Source: Bacteroidales bacterium
GTDB lineage: Bacteria; Bacteroidota; Bacteroidia; Bacteroidales; GCA-2748055
Direction: 5' to 3'
DNA: 64,000 nt
NCBI GenBank assembly: GCA_021738565.1
Contig: JAIPBT010000010.1
Location: 45,646 to 109,645 of the forward strand
The notes beneath the pieces are model-generated. The model did no database searches and was not told where the DNA came from. It saw only the letters and a program-made list of their open reading frames with translations. This document shows, piece by piece, positions 9,871-19,226 of this stretch. Positions within the stretch are counted from its first letter, which is position 1, and every line of letters starts with the position of its first letter. The position numbers were made by a program, and so were the translations under genes.

Positions 9871-10749
9871 TTAAGCCCTGGGGTGAGCCTGTTTATAAAT
9901 TGATTTTAACTTTTCAAAAGTATTGTGTGTATAGATCTGGGTCGCTGAAAGATTTGCATGACCCAGCAGTTCCTTTATGGCATTCAGATCTGCGCCACTG
10001 TTAAGCATGTGGGTGGCAAACGTGTGGCGCAAAACGTGGGGACTGTTCTTTTCGAGTGTTGTGATCATGCCTATGTACCTGGTCACGGTTCTGTAAATCA
10101 GTTTGGGATATATCGGTCTTCCTGCATCTGTTAACAAAAGGGGTTCATCCGTGACTCCGGGGAAAGATGTTTCCCTGACTTTTACATAATCATTTAGCTG
10201 CTCCTCCATTTCCTTTCCTATGGGTATGAGTCTCTCCTTGCTTCTTTTCCCGAACACCTTTACCATACCATTGTTCCGGACTGAATTCAAGGTCAATCCC
10301 TGCAATTCACTCCTTCTCATCCCAGTCTGATACAAAAGATTAATGATCAACCTGTTTCTTTTTCCTGAAAAGTCAGAACCGAAATCATAATTATCAAGCA
10401 ACTGATTGATACTTTTTTCATCAACAAACTGAGGAATACGCTTGTTCAACCTGGGCTTCAGAACTTTCTCAACCGGGTCGGTTTCAAGTTCTCCTGATTT
10501 GATCAGGAATTTACAGTAGGATCGCAAGGAGGAGAGTTTCCGGTGGATTGTCTTAGGGGTAAAACCTTTTTCCATCATTTCAACAATCCAGTTCCTGATG
10601 GTCTTATAAAACAAATCCATACCCTCATTGCCTTGTTCAAGACAGAAAGCATGGTATTGATCTAAGTCGGTCCTGTAAGATGTTATTGTGTGCTCTGCAT
10701 AGCGCTTTTCACTTTGCAGATATGTCAAAAATTCATTTACCCCAGCCAT
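9871..10749 (-). CDS. xerC: Tyrosine recombinase, XerC/XerD type
   Basis: The 292-residue product has an N-terminal SAM-like core-binding domain (residues 1-90) and a C-terminal catalytic domain. Catalytic residues are visible: Arg145 (TGMRRSEL), Lys168, His238 and Arg241 (HVLRHTF), His264 (LLGHA) and Tyr273. The family resolves chromosome dimers at dif. Its place between rpsU and hpf is a chromosomal housekeeping position, so an integrase of a mobile element is unlikely. XerC versus XerD cannot be settled by eye. Confidence 0.9.
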   Translation of the reverse strand: MAGVNEFLTYLQSEKRYAEHTITSYRTDLDQYHAFCLEQGNEGMDLFYKTIRNWIVEMMEKGFTPKTIHRKLSSLRSYCKFLIKSGELETDPVEKVLKPRLNKRIPQFVDEKSINQLLDNYDFGSDFSGKRNRLIINLLYQTGMRRSELQGLTLNSVRNNGMVKVFGKRSKERLIPIGKEMEEQLNDYVKVRETSFPGVTDEPLLLTDAGRPIYPKLIYRTVTRYIGMITTLEKNSPHVLRHTFATHMLNSGADLNAIKELLGHANLSATQIYTHNTFEKLKSIYKQAHPRA

Positions 10750-10784
10750 AGGCAGTTATGTTAAACTACCTAAATTCATAGCAA

Positions 10785-10976
10785 CTATTCTTCTTCCCGC
10801 TGCAGCTTTTGAATATAAACGGCTTTTAATTTTTGCTGCCTTTTTTGCACCGATGGTTTAATGTAAGCCTGTCTGTTGCGCATCTCCTTAACAACGCCGG
10901 TCTTTTCAAATTTCCTTTTGAATTTTTTCAGCGACCTTTCAATGTTTTCTCCTTCTTTTACAGGAATCACTATCAT
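10785..10976 (-). CDS. rpsU: 30S ribosomal protein S21
   Basis: The 63-residue basic protein matches the S21 family, with IPVKEGENIERSLKKFKRKF at the N terminus and a lysine/arginine-rich tail. In Bacteroidota S21 is reported to help sequester the anti-Shine-Dalgarno sequence, which fits the near absence of such sites here. It is the first gene of the rpsU-xerC-hpf unit and has its own promoter. Confidence 0.96.
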   Translation of the reverse strand: MIVIPVKEGENIERSLKKFKRKFEKTGVVKEMRNRQAYIKPSVQKRQQKLKAVYIQKLQREEE

Positions 10977-11005
10977 TGTATATCTCCTTGCTTTTTAATG
11001 AGCCG

Positions 11006-11037
11006 CAAATTTAGAAATTCAATTTTTTATAATCAAC
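11006..11037 (-). promoter_or_regulatory. Promoter for rpsU-xerC-hpf
   Basis: On the minus strand GTTG (11034-11037), 20 bases, then TAAATTTG (11006-11013) fits the Bacteroidota consensus except for the first base of the upstream box. It lies about 30 bases before the rpsU ATG, and an AAGGAG-like string sits 7 to 12 bases before that ATG. Confidence 0.72.
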
Positions 11038-11174
11038 TGTTTTTAAGGATTTTTTTTATATATCAGCCAACCAGTGCAAAGTTGCTATTATGAATTTAGA
11101 CTAATTGTGACAATTCAACTATAAATATAAATTATTTTGAATCCAATATCAATAGTTTTGAAGATATATATTGA

Positions 11175-12101
11175 CTAATGGGGCGAAATATATGGCCGGA
11201 TCTTTTTAAATAACTCATCATCAATAATTTGATTGTCACTTATCTCCTGAATATAACTAATGGTATCGGCAAAATCGCGGTAATGAATCAAGGCATATGT
11301 GGAAGCCCTGTCAATATAAGGATGGGAAAGAAGATCGCGGAATGAGGCTGTATTGATATTGATGCGTTTTAATTTGGAGGTGTCAATATGAACATAAGAC
11401 ACAAGCGCCCTGAAACGAATTGAATCCATTCCGTAGATCTCCCAGAACTGGTCCTTGTTGTAATATCCGCCCAGTAATTCGCGGTATTTGATGATCCGTT
11501 TTGAATAAACTGGTCCAATACCGGGTATGAACTGAAGCTTGACTGAATCGGTCGTGTTGATCTCAATTTTCGGAATGTTGTAACCATCGTCAGCGGTTCT
11601 TTTTTTTCCATACAATTCTTCTTTTTCTGAAATATGTATAAAAGGCAGAATTTGATTGAAGATCGTGGAGTCCATTCCATATATTTTAAGAAGGTCACTG
11701 GGATTCCTGTATTTTCCACCGGCCTCCCTGTATTTTATGAGATTATTGCTTACAATACCAGGAAGATGCATCTCTTTCAATGAATCAGCCGGTATGGTAT
11801 TTGGGTCAAAAGGGAACGGGGAAAGAGCCTTTCTGGCTTTGTGGGCCATTCCTGATTCTATCCTGATTTTATTCGACACCTTTTTTTCATCAGCATCACT
11901 GCCTTCCTCTTCAAGTTCCTTTCGAAGAGTTTGCATTGCATAAATGAATTCAGCATCCGTTACTGCGTTCGGGGATATAACAGAGTTTTCAATCAATACG
12001 CGAATGCACAAACTGAGGGTAAGAAATGCCACTATTGCAATAAGTGCCCGCTGCTCCCCTTTCCTCAGCAAATAGAATGCCCGAAGAAATCTTTTATACA
12101 T
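11175..12101 (-). CDS. Membrane-anchored helix-hairpin-helix protein (ComEA-like)
   Basis: The 308-residue product begins with a basic stretch and a transmembrane segment (about residues 18-38, ending IRVLIEN). It then has repeated helix-hairpin-helix motifs: one near residues 103-135 (LPGIVSNNLIKYREAGGKYR), one near 184-215 (FIPGIGPVYSKRIIKYRELL) and a divergent C-terminal one. The family resembles the DNA-binding part of ComEA, but many Bacteroidota carry long versions of unknown role. A DNA-binding function outside the membrane is inferred, not shown. Confidence 0.8.
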   Translation of the reverse strand: MYKRFLRAFYLLRKGEQRALIAIVAFLTLSLCIRVLIENSVISPNAVTDAEFIYAMQTLRKELEEEGSDADEKKVSNKIRIESGMAHKARKALSPFPFDPNTIPADSLKEMHLPGIVSNNLIKYREAGGKYRNPSDLLKIYGMDSTIFNQILPFIHISEKEELYGKKRTADDGYNIPKIEINTTDSVKLQFIPGIGPVYSKRIIKYRELLGGYYNKDQFWEIYGMDSIRFRALVSYVHIDTSKLKRININTASFRDLLSHPYIDRASTYALIHYRDFADTISYIQEISDNQIIDDELFKKIRPYISPH

Positions 12102-12113
12102 TTTTTCTAGTTA

Positions 12114-12259
12114 GTGTCTGTCAATACAGTCCAGTGGCTGGATCATAATGTTCGTTTGCAAGGCCTGCGAAGTCCGGAAATGCGGAGTCCCGATATATTA
12201 TCTGGATGAGCAATTTCCCGACGAGCGTAACGCAGCAAACGGACATTATTGACCGACAC
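12114..12259. repeat. Palindromic MITE-like element, copy 1
   Basis: About 146 bp from GTGTCTGTC to GACCGACAC. It is nearly identical to the element at 50241-50382. Inner arms CATAATGTTCGTTTGC and GCAAACGGACATTAT are inverted, and inside them GGAAATGC pairs with GCAATTTCC. The ends are imperfect inverted repeats. The flanks CTAGTTA and CTGGTTA differ at one position and may be a decayed target duplication. It contains no gene, and nothing else was seen in this 266-base gap. Confidence 0.8.
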
Positions 12260-12367
12260 TGGTTAATGTGCCGAAAGGAAATAATATCGTCACCTATTGC
12301 AAGGTGCCCGGTCAGAAAAGCACACGTAGAAATGTTATAAAATTATTGAACCTTTTGATAACCTGAA

Positions 12368-13759
12368 TCAACCCATCGAAGGAAATACATTTATTATTTT
12401 ATTATACACTCCAATGGCAAACAGGAACACTATGGCAAGGGGAGCTACAAACCGTACCAGGAAAAGAAAAACCGGATAGTATCCGATCTTCCTGGCACCA
12501 TTGCTTGAGAGCTCTTTTTTCAGGGAATTCTTTGAAAAAAACCACCCTATGAATACGACAATAAAAAATCCTCCAAATGGTAGCAGGATATCCGGGGAGG
12601 CGTTGAAGACAGCAAAAACATCACTTGAAACAGTGCAAATTAACCCCAGAACTGCAACCGAAACAGCAGACAAAAAAACAGCACGCTTGCGGGTCAGTTT
12701 CAATTGTTCGGTGAGATAGGCAACAATGACTTCCAGTACTGATATGGTAGAAGTTATTGCTGCAAAACAGAGGAGGAGGAAAAACATGAGTGCCCAAATT
12801 AGTCCGCCTGCCATATTTTGAAAGATCACCGGAAGTGTGATGTAAACCAGTTCAGGTCCCTCCCCCGGGTTTATACCAAAAGCAAATACGGCCGGAAATA
12901 TGGCCAATCCTGCAATGACAGCTATAAAAGTATCGGCAGCTGCTACGCTAACCGCCGTGTTGGCCAGGTTTTCCTTTTTCTGAATGTATGAACCGTAAGT
13001 AATAAGTGTCCCCATTCCAATGGAAAGTGAGAAAAATGCCTGCCCGAGTGCTTCGAGAATGACTTTCACAGGAGCATCCTTGATCTGAGAGAAATCCGGC
13101 TTAAAGAGAAATACCAGTCCCTCCTTCGCGCCTTCGAGCGTCACCGATCTAAAAACAAGAACCAACAACAAAATCAGCAATACCGGCATAAGGATCTTGG
13201 CATATTTTTCAATGCCTCTCTTTACGCCCGATACGACTATAAAACCGGTAAAGAAGAGCATGACCAGAAACCAGATGACCGGCCTCCAGATGCCATTAGT
13301 AAACGATTCATAGTGTTCCTGGAAAAACTCCCGTGAAGCGTCCCCGGTCAATCCTGCCACACCTGAACTTTCCGGAAACAATAACCATCTTACCGATTGC
13401 AGCATGTATTCAAGTGTCCACCCGGCAACAACTGTATAAAACGCAAGGATGATGAAAGCCGTCACAACGCCAAGGGAACCGATCAAATGCCATTTCTTAC
13501 CTGGAGCAATCTTTTTAAATGCTCCGACAGGATTCAGCTGTGCTGATCTTCCGATGGTGAATTCTGACATCATAACTGGAATGCCTATTGCGGCAATAAA
13601 TACAAGATAGATCAAAAGGAATGCACCACCCCCGTTTTGACCCAGCACGTAAGGGAAACGCCATATATTGCCCAATCCAATGGCAGAACCGGCTGCTGCT
13701 GCAATAACTCCAAACTTTGTTGAAAAACCGTCGCGAGAAGAGCTGTTTCCCTGTATCAT
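12368..13759 (-). CDS. Sodium-dependent transporter, neurotransmitter:sodium symporter (NSS/SNF) family
   Basis: The 463-residue inner-membrane protein has about 11-12 hydrophobic segments and the NSS N-terminal signature near residues 15-45 (GSAIGLGNIWRFPYVLGQNG), which forms sodium site and substrate contacts in LeuT-like proteins. Bacterial relatives take up amino acids or similar compounds with sodium; the substrate cannot be predicted. The ATG at 13757-13759 places the signature close to the N terminus as usual. It appears monocistronic. Confidence 0.9.
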   Translation of the reverse strand: MIQGNSSSRDGFSTKFGVIAAAAGSAIGLGNIWRFPYVLGQNGGGAFLLIYLVFIAAIGIPVMMSEFTIGRSAQLNPVGAFKKIAPGKKWHLIGSLGVVTAFIILAFYTVVAGWTLEYMLQSVRWLLFPESSGVAGLTGDASREFFQEHYESFTNGIWRPVIWFLVMLFFTGFIVVSGVKRGIEKYAKILMPVLLILLLVLVFRSVTLEGAKEGLVFLFKPDFSQIKDAPVKVILEALGQAFFSLSIGMGTLITYGSYIQKKENLANTAVSVAAADTFIAVIAGLAIFPAVFAFGINPGEGPELVYITLPVIFQNMAGGLIWALMFFLLLCFAAITSTISVLEVIVAYLTEQLKLTRKRAVFLSAVSVAVLGLICTVSSDVFAVFNASPDILLPFGGFFIVVFIGWFFSKNSLKKELSSNGARKIGYYPVFLFLVRFVAPLAIVFLFAIGVYNKIINVFPSMG

Positions 13760-13822
13760 AAATTTATTGAAATATGTGCTTTAATAATTGGCAATTATAA
13801 TGAAAAAACAGAGGAAAAAATA

Positions 13823-13854
13823 AAGCCCCGCAGTTTTAAATTACTGCGGGGCTT
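13823..13854 (-). terminator. Terminator after fructose-bisphosphate aldolase gene
   Basis: AAGCCCCGCAGT and ACTGCGGGGCTT form a perfect 12-pair stem with an eight-base AT loop. The minus-strand product continues TATTTTTTCC, a good T-run. It lies 24 bases after the fba stop. Confidence 0.92.
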
Positions 13855-13877
13855 AATTTTAACCATTGTATATTTGA

Positions 13878-14957
13878 TCAAAGCGTATCTAAACAGTTTA
13901 AATTTTCAAACGCAACCTTCAGTCTGTCAACGATTGATTTCTCTCCTTCCCTAAGCCAGACACGGGGATCATACTTTTTCTTATTTGGTTTATCTTCTCC
14001 CTCCGGATTGCCAATCTGGGCCTGAAGGTAATCATGGTTTTCAGCCTCATATTTACGGACTCCATCCCAGAATGCCCACTGTGTATCGGTATCAATATTC
14101 ATCTTTATCACCCCGTAACCTATTGCCTCCCTGATCTCTTCAGCGGTTGATCCTGACCCCCCGTGAAATACAAAATTCACGGGTTTCTCCCCGGTCCCAT
14201 ACTTGTCCTGGATGTACTTCTGGGAATTATCAAGTATTTTAGGTGTAAGTTTTACATTGCCCGGTTTATAGACACCATGGACGTTCCCGAAAGATGCAGC
14301 GATTGTAAATCGATTGCTTATTTTACTCAGCTCTTCGTATGCATAGGCTACTTCCTCAGGTTGTGTATACAAGGCGGAAGTGTCAATACCTGTATTGTCA
14401 ACCCCATCTTCCTCTCCACCTGTTACCCCAAGCTCTATTTCCAGCGTCATGCCCAGTTTGCCCATGCGCGCAAGGTATTCCTTGCAAATCGCAATATTTT
14501 CCTCCAGCGGTTCTTCCGAAAGATCCAGCATATGCGAACTGAACAATGGTTTTCCATACCTGCCAAAATGCTTCTCTCCATAATCGAGAAGGCCATCGAT
14601 CCATGGCAACAATTTCTTTGCAGCATGGTCGGTATGCAAAACAACCGGTACCCCATATAATTCAGACATATAATGTACATGCTTTGCTCCGGAGATTGCT
14701 CCTGCAATTGCAGCCTGGTGGTTTTCATTTGAAAGCGCTTTTCCTGCAAAGAATACACCACCGCCATTTGAAAACTGTATCATCACAGGTGAGTTCACCA
14801 CCTTTGCAGCTTCAAGTACTGCATTTACTGAATTCGTACCTACAACATTTACGGCCGGAAGTGCAAAATGATTTCTTTTCGCGATGGACAGCAATGTCTG
14901 GTAATCATCTCCGGTAACCACGCCAGGTTTAATAACATCTAAAATTTTTTCAGCCAT
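13878..14957 (-). CDS. fbaA: Class II fructose-bisphosphate aldolase
   Basis: The 359-residue enzyme matches the class IIA (E. coli FbaA) length. Zinc and active-site segments are visible: VVLHTDHAAKK near residue 106-116, LEIELGVTGGEEDGVDN near 177-193, FGNVHGVYKPGN near 223-234 and NFVFHGGSGS near 260-269. It cleaves fructose-1,6-bisphosphate in glycolysis and works in reverse in gluconeogenesis. It is monocistronic with its own terminator. Confidence 0.96.
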   Translation of the reverse strand: MAEKILDVIKPGVVTGDDYQTLLSIAKRNHFALPAVNVVGTNSVNAVLEAAKVVNSPVMIQFSNGGGVFFAGKALSNENHQAAIAGAISGAKHVHYMSELYGVPVVLHTDHAAKKLLPWIDGLLDYGEKHFGRYGKPLFSSHMLDLSEEPLEENIAICKEYLARMGKLGMTLEIELGVTGGEEDGVDNTGIDTSALYTQPEEVAYAYEELSKISNRFTIAASFGNVHGVYKPGNVKLTPKILDNSQKYIQDKYGTGEKPVNFVFHGGSGSTAEEIREAIGYGVIKMNIDTDTQWAFWDGVRKYEAENHDYLQAQIGNPEGEDKPNKKKYDPRVWLREGEKSIVDRLKVAFENLNCLDTL

Positions 14958-15135
14958 GATTGAATCTATTTATTTATTTGGGTTTGTACAAACAGCGTGG
15001 CAAAAATAAAGAAATAATCCTTACGATGGAATTTATTTGCACGATAAAAACCCGGGATAAAGTTTACTCACTGATCTTCTGTATTCCCGAAAATCAATAT
15101 CCTTTTTGAAAAAAAGCAGGAAGATCGGCTGCAAT

Positions 15136-17436
15136 TTAGAACGGATAACCAATTGCTATGTTTAATCCAAGGTCATTCCAGTCCAGGTTGTAATTAGTGG
15201 GGATCCATCTTTCCCCCTCAGGATAAGAAGGATCTGACAATGGCACACCAACATCCACACGGAATATAAAAAAGTTAAAATCAAACCTGAAACCAAAACC
15301 TGTTCCCAGGGCAATTTCCCTGTAGAATTTATTAAAATTAAACAGTGCTCCTTCCCTGTCATCTTCCCGGGATAATGACCAGATATTACCTGCATCAAGA
15401 AATATTGCACCCTCTAACTTCCAGATCAGATGGAACCTGTATTCGAAGTTAACTTCCAGTTTCAGATCTGCAGTTTGATTCGGGAACCTTGAAAAAGTAT
15501 CACCTTCATAGGATCCCGGCCCAAGGCTCTTGACCCTCCAGGCCCGTATGCTGTTGGCTCCGCCACCAAAGAATTGTTTTTCAAAAGGAATTGCGGCAGA
15601 ATTCAAATACGGGATCGCAGCGCCGATATACGCCCTGTATACAAGGCTTACTTCTTCATATATATAGTCATAATGCCGCAAATCAAGCTCCGTCCTGAAA
15701 TATTGTGCATAATCAACTCCGAAAATATCCAACACAGGATTGCTATCGGTGTACCCCAGCGTCTTGAACAAACCATACATTATATTACCAGCCGATTCCA
15801 CCCCAAACCTCAGGTAATTAAAATCGATGGATTTGTTTAACTTTTGTGTTGAATAGATCAGGCGGTAACGCTGATCTGCAATAAAATGCGGCAAATAACT
15901 GTAATACAGATAGGACCCTGAGAGCCAATCCTCGAAATCCTTTTCCAGGGCTGAGTTAATCAAACTGATATCAAGCGGGTACACGGCGTGTGTCAGGAAA
16001 CTGTTCCCTCTCCATCGATATCCGAATGAACTCCTGAATGTTGTCCGGGTGTAATCCGGTCGTCTTTGAAAATTATAGGCAAGATTAATGTCGGTTTCAG
16101 GATTAAATTTCCTTATGAACTGGTCTGTTTTAAATGGCAATAAGAACCGGGGGAAACTTAATCCCGCCTCTACTCCAAGCTCCTGCATCGTACCCAATTC
16201 ACTTACATTCGCGTCAGGATTTTTATAGAGGGTCTCAATGGCTCCAAGGAAAGTCAGGTTAAATTTTTCTGAACCGCCAAACAAGTTTCTGTGCTGATAG
16301 TTCAGGTTTCCGGCAGCCCCAATATTTCCGCCTGAAGTCGTACCCTCTATCCCGCCAGTAAATGCCTGACGCACTGCAGGAAGCATATCAATTCTGCAAT
16401 CAAGAAGATCCTGTTCGTCTTCAACCCTCATAAAATTTATGTCCACCAGCCGCAATGCACTTAATGAGGTAAGGTTCCTGTAGGTCTGTTGAACTTTACG
16501 TTCGTTATAAAGATCACCCGGTATTATATAATTCTTCTGAGTGACTATTCCTGAACGGATCTTTACATCCGGTCTGTTTATAAGGTAAACACTGTCGAAT
16601 TGAACCGTATCAAATGCAACTTCATTGTTCGGCTTTTTAGATTTGGCTATATTCTCATTGGTTTTCAAATAAACATTTCTGATCCTGTATACCGGATGTT
16701 TTGTTCTGATTATTCTGCCATTTTCATTAACTATTGGATAATTATTAATCCGCATGAAAACATCCACCTTGTGATCCCCGACAGTACTGTCCACTTCATA
16801 ATCAATGAAATTGCGGGAAAAATTGTAGTACCCCTTGTTCCTTAAAATCGATTCAATTCTGAGATTTTCTTCCCTAAACTTCTCAATGTCATAATCAATC
16901 CCCGGCTGTAGAACTGCTGAAGCGGTATCCTTAACAATGTAATCGCTCAACGAAACATCCTGGAAGAAATAATCAACATTCCTTATGGTATACCTCTCCC
17001 CCGGATAGATATTGTAATGCACTTTGGCTTTTCTTCTGATAAACTCTACACTGTCTGTGACCTCTGCATCAAAATATCCTTTGTTAAAAAGGAATAATTC
17101 AAGTTGTTGTGTGGAATTGTCGGTAAGATCAGGATTGTAAACGGCCGGCGGTTCTCCAATGCTCTTGAGCCAGCGATTGATCCATTTATCATCATTTTTG
17201 CCGGAAAGGTTATACAGATTCAACCAGAATTTATAGCCAAAAACACGCTTGTTCGGTTTTTGCTTGATGTAATTTTTATAATCTTCTCTCGGTATATCAC
17301 TTTTTTTGTCTTCGATTTTATATTTGTGCAACAAATACTCATCTTCCGCCAGGTACTTTGTCGCATTGCATGAAGTCAAAAACAACAAAACGGTAGAAAT
17401 AATCAAAAGTGTTATATGGTCTATCTTCCCTGTCAA
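15136..17436 (-). CDS. tamL: BamA/TamA-family outer membrane lipoprotein (TamL-like)
   Basis: The 766-residue product starts with a lipoprotein signal (LLFLTSC, Cys about residue 23), then POTRA-like regions (about residues 90-330) and a C-terminal Omp85 barrel. The barrel carries the conserved lid-lock type strand RAWRVKSLGPGSYEG and ends GLNIAIGYPF, with a terminal aromatic residue. A lipidated BamA homologue is the known Bacteroidota TamL. The start appears to be TTG at 17436; no ATG occurs before the signal. tamB, its usual partner, is not adjacent in this window. It probably inserts outer membrane proteins. Confidence 0.85.
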   Translation of the reverse strand: MTGKIDHITLLIISTVLLFLTSCNATKYLAEDEYLLHKYKIEDKKSDIPREDYKNYIKQKPNKRVFGYKFWLNLYNLSGKNDDKWINRWLKSIGEPPAVYNPDLTDNSTQQLELFLFNKGYFDAEVTDSVEFIRRKAKVHYNIYPGERYTIRNVDYFFQDVSLSDYIVKDTASAVLQPGIDYDIEKFREENLRIESILRNKGYYNFSRNFIDYEVDSTVGDHKVDVFMRINNYPIVNENGRIIRTKHPVYRIRNVYLKTNENIAKSKKPNNEVAFDTVQFDSVYLINRPDVKIRSGIVTQKNYIIPGDLYNERKVQQTYRNLTSLSALRLVDINFMRVEDEQDLLDCRIDMLPAVRQAFTGGIEGTTSGGNIGAAGNLNYQHRNLFGGSEKFNLTFLGAIETLYKNPDANVSELGTMQELGVEAGLSFPRFLLPFKTDQFIRKFNPETDINLAYNFQRRPDYTRTTFRSSFGYRWRGNSFLTHAVYPLDISLINSALEKDFEDWLSGSYLYYSYLPHFIADQRYRLIYSTQKLNKSIDFNYLRFGVESAGNIMYGLFKTLGYTDSNPVLDIFGVDYAQYFRTELDLRHYDYIYEEVSLVYRAYIGAAIPYLNSAAIPFEKQFFGGGANSIRAWRVKSLGPGSYEGDTFSRFPNQTADLKLEVNFEYRFHLIWKLEGAIFLDAGNIWSLSREDDREGALFNFNKFYREIALGTGFGFRFDFNFFIFRVDVGVPLSDPSYPEGERWIPTNYNLDWNDLGLNIAIGYPF

Positions 17437-17549
17437 TGATCAGTTTTTCTTTTATTGGATCTGAATTACTTTCAAACAGATTCAAAAATACAAAAATATG
17501 GTCAACTTAAATATGTATGGCATTATGCAGAGTTTATTATATTTATCTC

Positions 17550-18350
17550 ATGACTATTTCATCGAATCAAAAAAAGCTGGTGCGATCTCTTTTATATAAA
17601 AAGTACCGCAATATACACCAGGCATTTGTTATTGAAGGAAACAGAATCCTTTCAGATCTGATACAACTCGGCGACCTTCATCCGTCCAATGTAAAACTAA
17701 TTGCAGCAACAGTGAACTGGTTGAATGCGAATAATGAGCTGATCAAAAAATTTCAACACATCACTGTAACAGTTGATCTGAACGAATTAAAGAAACTTTC
17801 ATCAATGATAACCCCGCCTGAAGTAATTGCCGTAGTGGATTTGCCTCAACACATCTATAAAGAGGACATGCTGAATAACGATCTCACCCTGGTTCTTGAT
17901 TCATTACGTGATCCGGGAAACCTGGGCACCATCATTCGCACCGCTGATTGGCTGGGCATTAAGAACATCATTTGCAGCAATGATTGCGTGGATGTATTTA
18001 ACAACAAAGTCGTGCAGGCATCCATGGGAGCTGTGATGAGGATATGTATCTACAATGCACCCCTTATAAACGTATTTAAATCAGCATCCAAACAAAAAAT
18101 TCCGGTGTATGCTGCAACAACGGATGGCGATGATGTTTACTCCGTTGAGTTGGCTGTTCCAGGCATCCTTGTATTTGGGAATGAGGCTCAGGGTATAAAT
18201 GTGCGTTTCAATAATTATTTTGACAGGAAAATAGCAATCCCTGTTTACAAAAATAAAAGACAAACAGTTGAATCACTGAACGTCGCTTCTGCCGCAGCAA
18301 TTATATGTTCCGAATACAGAAGAAGACAATTGCAGGGCTATTCAAAATGA
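17550..18350 (+). CDS. SpoU/TrmH-family RNA 2'-O-ribose methyltransferase
   Basis: The 266-residue enzyme has an N-terminal substrate-binding domain (VRSLLYKKYRNIHQAFVIEG) and the SPOUT catalytic domain with all three motifs: LRDPGNLGTIIRTADW, FGNEAQGIN and IPVYKNKRQTVESLNVASA. The knotted domain uses S-adenosylmethionine. An upstream ATG at 17517 would add 11 residues, but the ATG at 17550 begins the conserved region. It is divergent from tamL, and its last 13 bases overlap the 3' end of porT. The exact RNA target is unknown. Confidence 0.88.
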   Translation: MTISSNQKKLVRSLLYKKYRNIHQAFVIEGNRILSDLIQLGDLHPSNVKLIAATVNWLNANNELIKKFQHITVTVDLNELKKLSSMITPPEVIAVVDLPQHIYKEDMLNNDLTLVLDSLRDPGNLGTIIRTADWLGIKNIICSNDCVDVFNNKVVQASMGAVMRICIYNAPLINVFKSASKQKIPVYAATTDGDDVYSVELAVPGILVFGNEAQGINVRFNNYFDRKIAIPVYKNKRQTVESLNVASAAAIICSEYRRRQLQGYSK

Positions 18351-19090
18351 AAATTGAGCATTACAAGGAATGAGCGTAAATCACTGATTGAATTGGCATA
18401 GTATTCCTGACCGGAAAAGGGGAAATCATTTACCATCATATTTCTTAATCCGACAGCTAATTTGATCTCGGTTGAAAATTTAAAATATTTAAGATAACTG
18501 TCCACTCCAAATCCCAGTTCTATGTATAGATTTCCTTTCTTAACCAGGATCCTGTCATCCTCCTGGTCTTCTGAATTGTAATCTTTCCTGGCAGACATAT
18601 CATGGCGGTAACTTAGTCCTCCAATCACATAGGGTCTGTAATTATTTACTCTTTCAGACCTGTATTTAAGAAGCAATGGAAAGTCCAGGAAACTTGATCC
18701 TATCGTCATTGTATGCACCTCTTCCAAGTAATCTGTTTCCGGGTAGGGATCAGACAAGTTATCGCTATAGGGATCGAAGTAGACAAATTGCCTGGAACCA
18801 AGGTTAATTCCCGGAAGGAATCTCAGGTTCCAGAAATCGGACAACCTGAGATCTGATACTATATTTACCTGAAATCCAGCTGGCTGAAACCCTCTCACAT
18901 CCGGATAAAGATACCCGGCAGCATCGGGATTACGTATGATTGAATAATCCATGGAATTCAATCCAACAGTAAATCCCCAATGGAGCCTTTTATAATCAAA
19001 AGACGACAGGTTCCTCGGCTTATCCCGCTGGGCATAGGTGAGATTTGCTCCGATGGATAGTACTATTATGATAGAGAGGATTCTTTTCAT
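18338..19090 (-). CDS. porT: Type IX secretion system protein PorT
   Basis: The 250-residue product has a signal peptide (MKRILSIIIVLSIGANLTYA, cleaved near Gln21) and a beta-rich body ending in Phe-Glu, as for small outer membrane barrels. Length, the sequence YRPYVIGGLSYRHDMS and position directly downstream of ubiE are the known PorT/SprT pattern. PorT is needed for type IX secretion in gliding and pathogenic Bacteroidota. A generic PorT-family barrel of other function is possible, but the ubiE neighbour favours the T9SS component. Confidence 0.82.
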   Translation of the reverse strand: MKRILSIIIVLSIGANLTYAQRDKPRNLSSFDYKRLHWGFTVGLNSMDYSIIRNPDAAGYLYPDVRGFQPAGFQVNIVSDLRLSDFWNLRFLPGINLGSRQFVYFDPYSDNLSDPYPETDYLEEVHTMTIGSSFLDFPLLLKYRSERVNNYRPYVIGGLSYRHDMSARKDYNSEDQEDDRILVKKGNLYIELGFGVDSYLKYFKFSTEIKLAVGLRNMMVNDFPFSGQEYYANSISDLRSFLVMLNFHFE

Positions 19091-19226
19091 TGTAAATTTT
19101 TATGAACTCCCTGCTCCTGCGAGCATCGCATCAAAATGGTTACTGAATTTCCCTGTAAACTATTTTCAAATCGAATTTTCAACCAATGATTGTATCGATA
19201 AAACGGCTCAAATATAGAAAATAGTA

